A DNA stretch of 64,000 bases from Pseudonocardia asaccharolytica DSM 44247 = NBRC 16224 (lineage in GTDB: Bacteria; Actinomycetota; Actinomycetes; Mycobacteriales; Pseudonocardiaceae): contig NZ_AUII01000002.1 in assembly GCF_000423625.1 (NCBI RefSeq), positions 330,111 through 394,110 on the forward strand, in the 5' to 3' direction. Every line of letters begins with the position of its first letter. Position 1 is the first letter of the stretch. The notes beneath the pieces were generated by a model. The model saw only the letters and a program-made list of their open reading frames with translations. It made no database searches and had not been told where the DNA came from. The translations under genes were made by a program, and so were the position numbers. This document shows, piece by piece, positions 58,559 through 64,000 of this stretch.

Positions 58559-59662
58559 ATGTCCGGGGCGTCGCATACCCGCAGGCCGGCCACGTTGGCC
58601 TCGCTTGCCGCGGAACTCGGCGTGTCCAGAACCACGGTGTCCAACGCCTACAACCGGCCGGACCAGCTGTCCGCCCCGCTGCGTGCCAGGGTGCTGGAGG
58701 CCGCCCGCCGGCTGGGCTACCCCGGTCCGGATCCGGTGGCGCGCTCGCTGCGCACCCGCCGGGCCGGTGCGGTCGGCCTGCTGCTCACCGAGGCCCTGTC
58801 CTACGCGTTCCGAGATCCGGTCGCCACCGGTTTTCTCGAGGGCCTCGCCCTGGCCTGCGAACAGGCCGGGCAGGGCCTGTTGCTGGTTCCGGTGAGTCCC
58901 GAGCACGCCGATGTCACCGCGGTGCACCAGGCCGGCGTCGACGGGTTCGTCGTCTACTCGGTGCGCGAGGACGATCCGCATTTCCTCGCCGTGCTGCAGC
59001 GGCCCGTGCCCACCGTGGTGTGCGACCAGCCGGTCGGCGTCGAGGGTGTCGACCGGGTGGGTGTCGACGACCGCGCCGCGATGCTGGGCATGGCCCGGCA
59101 CCTCACCGGGCTGGGCCATCGCCGGTTCGGGGTGTTGTGCATGCGGTTGACCGCACAGCGCAACGACGGCCCCGCCGACGAGGCTCGCCAGGCCGAGACC
59201 AGCTACCCGGTGCAGCGGGCCAGGCTGGCGGGGCTGCGCGACGGGTTCGCCGAGGTCGGGGTGGAATGGGCCGGGGTGCCGGTGCACGAGCGCTTCGAGC
59301 ACACCGTCGACGCCGGAGCGGCCGCCGCCGCCGAGCTGCTGGCCGCGCACCCGGACGTCACGGCGCTGGTGTGCACCTCGGACATCCTCGCGCTGGGTGC
59401 GTTGCGCCATGCCGTGCAGCGGGGCCTCGCCGTCCCCGAGGACCTGACGATCACCGGTTTCGACGGGGTCCCCGATGCCGAGCGGGCCGGGCTCACCACC
59501 GTCCGCCAGCCGGTGCGGGAGAAGGGGCAGGTCGCCGGCGAGCTGCTGCTCGGACGCGGGGAGCGCAGCAGGCCGCGTCAGGTGACGTTGCCCACCGAGC
59601 TGGTGGTGGGTACGACGAGCAAGGCGCCGCGCGCCCTGCAGCGGTTCTTCTCCGGATGGTGA
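58559..59662 (+). CDS. LacI-family transcriptional regulator
   Basis: 367 residues. The N-terminal helix-turn-helix and hinge are TLASLAAELGVSRTTVSNAYNRPDQLS and RVLEAARRLGYPGPDPVARSLRTRRAGAVGLLL. The sensor domain is of the periplasmic-binding type (GLGHRRFGVLC, ALVCTSDILALGALRHAVQRGLAVPEDLTITGFDGVPDAERAGLTTVRQP). The effector is probably a sugar-like small molecule, unknown. Its neighbours otsB-otsA (trehalose) are convergent; a regulatory link is possible only by proximity. Confidence 0.93.
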   Translation: MSGASHTRRPATLASLAAELGVSRTTVSNAYNRPDQLSAPLRARVLEAARRLGYPGPDPVARSLRTRRAGAVGLLLTEALSYAFRDPVATGFLEGLALACEQAGQGLLLVPVSPEHADVTAVHQAGVDGFVVYSVREDDPHFLAVLQRPVPTVVCDQPVGVEGVDRVGVDDRAAMLGMARHLTGLGHRRFGVLCMRLTAQRNDGPADEARQAETSYPVQRARLAGLRDGFAEVGVEWAGVPVHERFEHTVDAGAAAAAELLAAHPDVTALVCTSDILALGALRHAVQRGLAVPEDLTITGFDGVPDAERAGLTTVRQPVREKGQVAGELLLGRGERSRPRQVTLPTELVVGTTSKAPRALQRFFSGW

Positions 59663-59676
59663 GCCGGGGCGGGTGC

Positions 59677-60447
59677 TCAGCGCTGCGCCCGCAGCTGCCG
59701 CAACCGCTCCAGCGCCACCGCGACGTCCGGTGGCTCGGTCACCCGGTACCGGGCCACGGTGTTCCCGTCGCCGACCTTGACCCCGACGTCCCCGGGCCGC
59801 AGCCGCGCGAACGCGGCCTCGTCGGTGACATCGTCACCGACGAAGAGGACCGCGCCTGCGCCGGTCCGCTCGCGCAGCACGTCGATCGCGCCGCCCTTGC
59901 TCACATCGACCACAGCGAGGTCGATCACGGCCTTGCCTTCGGTGGGGTGGACGCCGGGGCGGGCCGCGGGTCCGGAGCGCACCGCGGAGAGCACGCGGGC
60001 CCCGATCGCCGGGTCGGCGTTGCGCACGTGCACCGCGACCCCGGCGGGCTTGTGCTCCAACGCAACGCCCGGGGCCCCGTCTACCAGCCGGGCCAGCTCG
60101 TCGATCAGCTCGGCGCGGCGGCGCTTCTCGTTCTCGTCGAGGAACCCGTCGGGGTTGTCGGAGAACTCTCCGCCGTGGCTGCCGACCATCTGCACGGGCG
60201 CGGTGAATCCCGAGACGGTGGCCAGATCGGCGAGCCCGCGACCGGAGACCAGCACCACCGTGGTGTGCGGCAGCGCAGCGAGGCCCTCGATCGCGCGGAC
60301 GCTCTCCGGCAGCGGCCGGGCCGCCGAAGGCCGGCTGACGATCGGGGCGAGCACTCCGTCGAAGTCGAGCGCGACGAGCAGTTCGGGCGTGGCGGCGAGC
60401 GTCTGCAGCGCGGCGTCGAGATCGGGAGCGAGCTGACGCTCGGTCAT
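59677..60447 (-). CDS. otsB: Trehalose-6-phosphate phosphatase
   Basis: 256 residues of the HAD superfamily: [24 protein letters not shown] (motif I), [34 protein letters not shown] and [16 protein letters not shown] (motif IV), with [13 protein letters not shown]. It removes phosphate from trehalose-6-phosphate. Its start overlaps the otsA stop (ATGA, 60444-60447). Confidence 0.94.
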   Translation of the reverse strand: MTERQLAPDLDAALQTLAATPELLVALDFDGVLAPIVSRPSAARPLPESVRAIEGLAALPHTTVVLVSGRGLADLATVSGFTAPVQMVGSHGGEFSDNPDGFLDENEKRRRAELIDELARLVDGAPGVALEHKPAGVAVHVRNADPAIGARVLSAVRSGPAARPGVHPTEGKAVIDLAVVDVSKGGAIDVLRERTGAGAVLFVGDDVTDEAAFARLRPGDVGVKVGDGNTVARYRVTEPPDVAVALERLRQLRAQR

Positions 60448-61868
60448 TTGCCGGCCTCCGCTGCCGGGATCTCCGGCATGCCGAGCGCGGAGAGGAAGGA
60501 CCGGGCCCAGCGGTCGACGTCGTGGGTGAGCACCTGGCGACGCAGCGCCCGCATCCGCCTGCGCTGCTCGGCGACCGGGGCGGTGAGGGCCGCGTAGAGG
60601 GCGTTCTTGACGCCGTCGGCGTCGTGCGGGTTGACCAGGAACGCCTGGGTGAGCTCGGCGGCCGCGCCGGCGAACTCGGAGAGCACGAGCGCGCCGCTGA
60701 TGTTGCTCCGGCAGGCGACGTACTCCTTCGCGACGAGGTTCATGCCGTCGCGCAGCGGCGTCACGAGCATCACGTCGGCGGCGACGAAGAAAGCAGCGAG
60801 CTCCTCGCGCGGCAGTGACTGGTGGAGGTAGTGCACGGCCGGATGTCCGACCCTCGCGAACTCACCGTTGATCCGCCCGACCGCCAGCTCGATGTCGTCG
60901 CGCATCCGCTGGTAGTGCTCCACCCGTTCGCGGCTGGGAGTGGCGAGCTGGATCATCACGGCGTCCTCGGCGCTGACCCGGCCCTCGGCGAGCAGCTCGT
61001 GGAAGGCGAGCAACCGCACGTCGATGCCCTTGGTGTAGTCCAGCCGGTCGACCCCCAGAATGACCTTCTTCGGCTCGCCCAGGTCGGCGCGGATCTGCGC
61101 CGCGCGTTGCTGCACGGCCTCGCTGCGCGCGAGCTGGTCGAGCGCGGCGGAGTCGATGGAGATCGGGAACGCGCCGAACCGGACCGGGCGATCGTCGACG
61201 GTGATCTCGTCGCGGCTGCGCCCCGGTCTGGCTTTCGCGAGGTTGGTCGCCAGCCAGCGGAAGTTCCGGGCGCCGCCCGGGGTGTGAAAGCCGACGAGGT
61301 CGGCACCGAGCAGGCCATCGACGATCTCCCGGCGCCACGGGAGCTGCATGAACAGCTCGGTGGGTGGAAACGGGATGTGCAGGAAGAACCCGATCCGCAG
61401 ATCCGGCCGCAGCGAGCGCAGCGCGGCAGGCAGCAGCTGCAGCTGGTAGTCCTGCACCCAGATGGTCGCCCCGGGGGCCGCCACCTCCGCCGTCGCCATG
61501 GCGAAGCGCTGGTTGACCCGTACGTAGGCCTGCCACCAGTGCCGGTGGAACACCGGCGGCGCGACGACGTCGTGGTACAGCGGCCAGAGGGTGCCGTTGG
61601 AGAAGCCCTCGTAGTACTCCTCGACCTCCGTGGCCGAGAGCCGGACCGGGTGCAGTTGCAGGCCGTCCTCGACGAGCGGTTCGACATCGACGTCCGGTGT
61701 ACCCGGCCAGCCCACCCAGGCACCGTCGCGGCTGCGCAACATCGGTTCGAGTGCGGTCACCAGCCCACCCGGGCTGCGTTTCCACCGCTGGCTGCCGTCC
61801 GGCAGCCTCTCCAGGTCGACCGGTAGCCGGTTGGCCACCACAACGAACTCGGCGCCTGGCAGAGCCAC
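60444..61868 (-). CDS. otsA: Trehalose-6-phosphate synthase
   Basis: 474 residues from GTG 61868, which has GAGGAGG 4 nt upstream; the frame is open 13 codons further. GT20 family motifs: [79 protein letters not shown] and [18 protein letters not shown]. It makes trehalose-6-phosphate from UDP- or GDP-glucose and glucose-6-phosphate. Trehalose is a stress solute and cell-wall lipid precursor in actinobacteria. Confidence 0.95.
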   Translation of the reverse strand: MALPGAEFVVVANRLPVDLERLPDGSQRWKRSPGGLVTALEPMLRSRDGAWVGWPGTPDVDVEPLVEDGLQLHPVRLSATEVEEYYEGFSNGTLWPLYHDVVAPPVFHRHWWQAYVRVNQRFAMATAEVAAPGATIWVQDYQLQLLPAALRSLRPDLRIGFFLHIPFPPTELFMQLPWRREIVDGLLGADLVGFHTPGGARNFRWLATNLAKARPGRSRDEITVDDRPVRFGAFPISIDSAALDQLARSEAVQQRAAQIRADLGEPKKVILGVDRLDYTKGIDVRLLAFHELLAEGRVSAEDAVMIQLATPSRERVEHYQRMRDDIELAVGRINGEFARVGHPAVHYLHQSLPREELAAFFVAADVMLVTPLRDGMNLVAKEYVACRSNISGALVLSEFAGAAAELTQAFLVNPHDADGVKNALYAALTAPVAEQRRRMRALRRQVLTHDVDRWARSFLSALGMPEIPAAEAGK

Positions 61869-61924
61869 GAATCCTCCTCGTCCCGCGGCCTGGTCCATTC
61901 GGGCCACGGATCCGACGAATGAGC

Positions 61925-63337
61925 CTACTGCTGATCACCGTCCGGCGGGGGGACGACGACGGTGGACCGGGCCCGCGGACGGGTCACGAACTCACCCAGC
62001 GCGACTCCCGAGGCCAGCGCGAGCCCGATACCCATCGCGATGGTGATCGTGACGAGCCCATCGGCCAGACCCTCCACCGCGAGCTCGTAGAAGCCGCGGT
62101 AGGCGGTGAGCCCGGGTAGCAGCGGGGTGATCCCGGCGAGCGTCACCATGACCGTCGGTACCCGGAAGCGCCGGTGCAGCAACCCGGCGATGACTCCGAC
62201 GACGATCGCCGCGGCACCGGTTGCGGCCACCGGGCCGAACCCGGCGAACTGGGTCAACCCGCCGTAGGTTCCCCATCCCGCCGCACCCACGCCGCCCGCG
62301 ACCGGCAGCATGCGTAGCGGCGCGTATCCCGCGAGCGCGAACGCCGCCGCCGCGGCGGCCCCCGAGAACAGCGACGCGCTGAACTGCCCGGGGCTGACCC
62401 GCAGCGCGCCGGCGACCTCGAGTGTCACGCCGACGTGGAAGCCCAGCTTCAGCCCGATCACGACGCCGGTCAGCAGGCCCGCGGACAGCACCGCGATCTC
62501 CGCGGCCCGGCCCGCCGATGTGACGTAGAAGCCGAAGACGGCGTCCTGCACGGTGCCGACGACCGACAGCCCGGACAGCAGCACCGTGATTCCGGCCGCG
62601 ATGACGAGCGAGGGTCCGGTGCCCGTCGGGAAGGCCCCGATCGTCAGCAGCCCGACCGTCGCGAGTGTGGCGAGCAGGCCGCCGACGACCTGCTGGAAGA
62701 ACGCGGGCAGGCCCCACCGGTTGAGCACCCGTCCGGTCCGGTCGATGACGGCGGTGACGACGAACGCGATGACCGCGGTGAGCGCGCCGCCGCCCAGCAG
62801 CACCGCGATGGACCCGGCCAACCCGGCCCAGCCCACGGTCGCGACCCAGCGCGGGTAGGGGTGCCGCGCCTCGGTGACCACGGAGAGCTCCCTGGCGGCG
62901 CCGCGCACGTCGAGCCTGCCCGACTCGACCTCGACGACGATCCGGCGGGCGGCGGCCAGCCGGGTGAGGTCGAGCGAGCGGTGGCGCACCAGCCGCATGG
63001 ACGTGACCGGCGGGGCGGTCATGCCGCGGTGGCAGCACATCGTGACCGAGGTGAACGTGATGTCCACGGCCACCGCCGAGAGGCCGCAGGCCGAGGCGAG
63101 CCGGAGCATCGTCATGGTGACCTCGTCGACGCTCTCGCCGCTGGACAGCAGGACCTCGCCGAGGCGCATGCACAGATCGAGCACCTGCTGGACCTGGGCG
63201 TCGCCGGGGACCTCCGGACCGACGGTGAGCATCGGCACCGTCGGCGGGCCCGCGGCGAGCAGCCGTCGGGCGTCGCGACGTATCGCGCCGCGCAGCCGCC
63301 GGGTGAACCGGTCGGCGGGGGTGCCTTCGGCGACCAC
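61925..63337 (-). CDS. ThrE-type threonine/serine exporter
   Basis: 470 residues from GTG 63337. The N-terminal ThrE domain ([34 protein letters not shown] ... TSVTMCCHR) precedes about ten membrane helices, with [44 protein letters not shown] and [23 protein letters not shown] in the ThrE_2 half. It would export small amino acids. A 20-codon ATG frame (63340-63402) with a leaderless-type promoter ends 2 nt before this GTG. So either a short leader peptide is present, or a one-base deletion has split the N-terminus. Confidence 0.85.
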   Translation of the reverse strand: MVAEGTPADRFTRRLRGAIRRDARRLLAAGPPTVPMLTVGPEVPGDAQVQQVLDLCMRLGEVLLSSGESVDEVTMTMLRLASACGLSAVAVDITFTSVTMCCHRGMTAPPVTSMRLVRHRSLDLTRLAAARRIVVEVESGRLDVRGAARELSVVTEARHPYPRWVATVGWAGLAGSIAVLLGGGALTAVIAFVVTAVIDRTGRVLNRWGLPAFFQQVVGGLLATLATVGLLTIGAFPTGTGPSLVIAAGITVLLSGLSVVGTVQDAVFGFYVTSAGRAAEIAVLSAGLLTGVVIGLKLGFHVGVTLEVAGALRVSPGQFSASLFSGAAAAAAFALAGYAPLRMLPVAGGVGAAGWGTYGGLTQFAGFGPVAATGAAAIVVGVIAGLLHRRFRVPTVMVTLAGITPLLPGLTAYRGFYELAVEGLADGLVTITIAMGIGLALASGVALGEFVTRPRARSTVVVPPPDGDQQ

Positions 63338-63339
63338 GT

Positions 63340-63402
63340 TCAGCCCGTGCGCCGCAGCCGGCGGCCGGGCCGGGCGAACTGATCGGTGGTCGGGGGAGCC
63401 AT
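63340..63402 (-). other. 20-codon upstream frame before the ThrE-type gene
   Basis: ATG at 63402 begins MAPPTTDQFARPGRRLRRTG and stops at 63340, 2 nt before the exporter GTG. A TACCCT -10 box (63410-63415) ends 7 nt before the ATG. Adding one base in the G/C run near 63360-63370 would fuse it in frame with the exporter (continuing as [12 protein letters not shown]), so it may be the real N-terminus. Confidence 0.45.
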
Positions 63403-63409
63403 GCCAGCC

Positions 63410-63415
63410 AGGGTA
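63410..63415 (-). promoter_or_regulatory. -10 box upstream of the ThrE-type gene
   Basis: TACCCT on the minus strand, 7 nt before the ATG at 63402; a leaderless arrangement. Confidence 0.4.
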
Positions 63416-63468
63416 GATAAGCCGCCGGACGCGCCGAGAGGTGCCGGTAGCGCTGCGGAGCACGGCGA

Positions 63469-63672
63469 TCAGGGCCCGAGGGTGATGTCCTGCTCCTCGT
63501 TCAGCTGCTGGATCCGGCGGGTGAAGACGGGGTCGGTGTGCTCGGCCGGTCGGCCGGCGGTGAACACCACGGTGTTGCCGTCCGGATCGACCGTGGTCAG
63601 ATCGCGCGTGTTCCAGGGGGTGTCGACCGGGCCGTCGACGCAGCCACCGCCGTGGGTTCGGGCACGTTCGGC
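63469..63672 (-). pseudogene. C-terminal fragment of a VOC/glyoxalase-family gene cut by an insertion sequence
   Basis: 67 residues remain: AERARTHGGGCVDGPVDTPWNTRDL then TTVDPDGNTVVFTAGRP and a tail ending NEEQDITLGP. DTPWNTRDLTTVDPDGNTVVFTA is the typical last strand pair of a VOC domain. Its frame continues upstream exactly to a TA (63673-63674), where the IS630-type element begins, so the first half lies beyond the element or is lost. Confidence 0.7.
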
Positions 63673-64000
63673 TAGTGAGTCGCGCCAGGAATCCGGTCAA
63701 GATATGCGGCGAGTCGTTCGAGGATCTCGTCCGCGGTCTTGGTCCAGGCGAAGGGCCGGGGGTTGTCGTTCCAGCTCTGGATCCACTCCCGGATGTCGCG
63801 TTCGAGGGCTTGGAGGTTCTTGTGGACCCCGCGGCGGAGCCGTTGGTCGGTCAGCAGCCCGAACCAGCGTTCGACCTGGTTGAGCCAGGACGAGTAGGTC
63901 GGGGTGAAGTGCAGGTGGAAGCGCGGATGGCGCTCCAGCCAGGCACGGACCACGGGCGCCTTGTGGGTGCTGTAGTTGTCGCAGACCAGGTGTACGTCAA
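63672..64000 (-). mobile_element. IS630-family element: transposase C-terminal part (runs off the window)
   Basis: About 109 C-terminal residues of a DDE transposase. VCDNYSTHK carries the second catalytic Asp, and FTPTYSSWLNQVERWFGLLTDQ the catalytic Glu; ALERDIREWIQSWNDNPRPFAWTKTADEIL is the typical family end. The stop codon TAG includes the TA (63673-63674) that would be the duplicated target. The element's terminal inverted repeat therefore must lie inside the 3' end of the gene (from about 63675). It has inserted into a VOC gene. The N-terminal part and other end are outside the window. Confidence 0.88.

Overview
The window is very GC-rich (roughly 70 percent or more) actinobacterial chromosome. 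It has dense, overlapping gene junctions, GTG starts and -10 boxes placed 6 to 8 nt from start codons. The genus is not stated in the sequence. The gene content and the order of the housekeeping block follow the mycobacterial chromosome closely: ppa, dacB, DUF2342, tilS, hpt, then ftsH, folE-P-B-K, DUF3180, panC-panD-coaX, lysS, lsr2, clpC, then carbonic anhydrase, mhuD, mutY, radA, lpqE, carD, ispD-ispF, cysS, rlmB. Together with the protein sequences this points to the Pseudonocardiaceae, perhaps Pseudonocardia; that assignment is inference.

Left part, 1-20 kb (metabolic and accessory). A cut-off TetR regulator and a divergent sensor kinase open the window, followed by a convergent response regulator and a small membrane protein. 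Four translationally coupled minus-strand genes (3149-9238) encode an ATP-grasp ligase, two IucA/IucC-type synthetases and a PLP decarboxylase. This is the enzyme set of the vibrioferrin (PvsABDE) pathway, without an exporter or receptor. Next comes a leucine/branched-chain acyl-CoA module (carboxylase beta and biotin subunits, acyl-CoA dehydrogenase), then a drug-type MFS transporter fused to a YbjN-like domain, surE, a SirB1-type protein, a MaoC hydratase and a thiolase. A 16-bp palindrome occurs once at the TetR promoter and twice in front of the carboxylase, so the siderophore and two-component genes appear to sit inside what was one regulator-operon unit.

Middle part, 20-41.7 kb (conserved core). 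Pyrophosphatase, PBP4-type carboxypeptidase, DUF2342 metalloprotease, tilS and hpt are followed by a secreted trypsin-like protease, ftsH, the folate operon, DUF3180, a PrsW-type membrane protease, the pantothenate/CoA genes, lysS, lsr2, a siderophore-interacting reductase and clpC with a strong terminator.

Right part, 41.7-64 kb. A truncated hydrolase, then a GAF-domain regulator with its aldehyde dehydrogenase and DUF779 partner, carbonic anhydrase, a sirtuin coupled to the haem-degrading enzyme mhuD, mutY, radA (without the usual disA), lpqE, carD, the MEP-pathway pair ispD-ispF, cysS, rlmB, a zinc ABC transporter behind a Zur-like box, a LacI-type regulator, otsA-otsB for trehalose, a ThrE-type exporter, and a VOC gene broken by an IS630-family element that runs off the right edge.

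Most interesting points: the split TetR regulon, the vibrioferrin-like cluster in an actinobacterium, three CTGA gene junctions that imply or allow CTG start codons (radA has no other nearby start), a 42-bp palindrome inside the biotin carboxylase gene, and a 22-bp repeat family at two loci, one of which forms the folB/folK junction.
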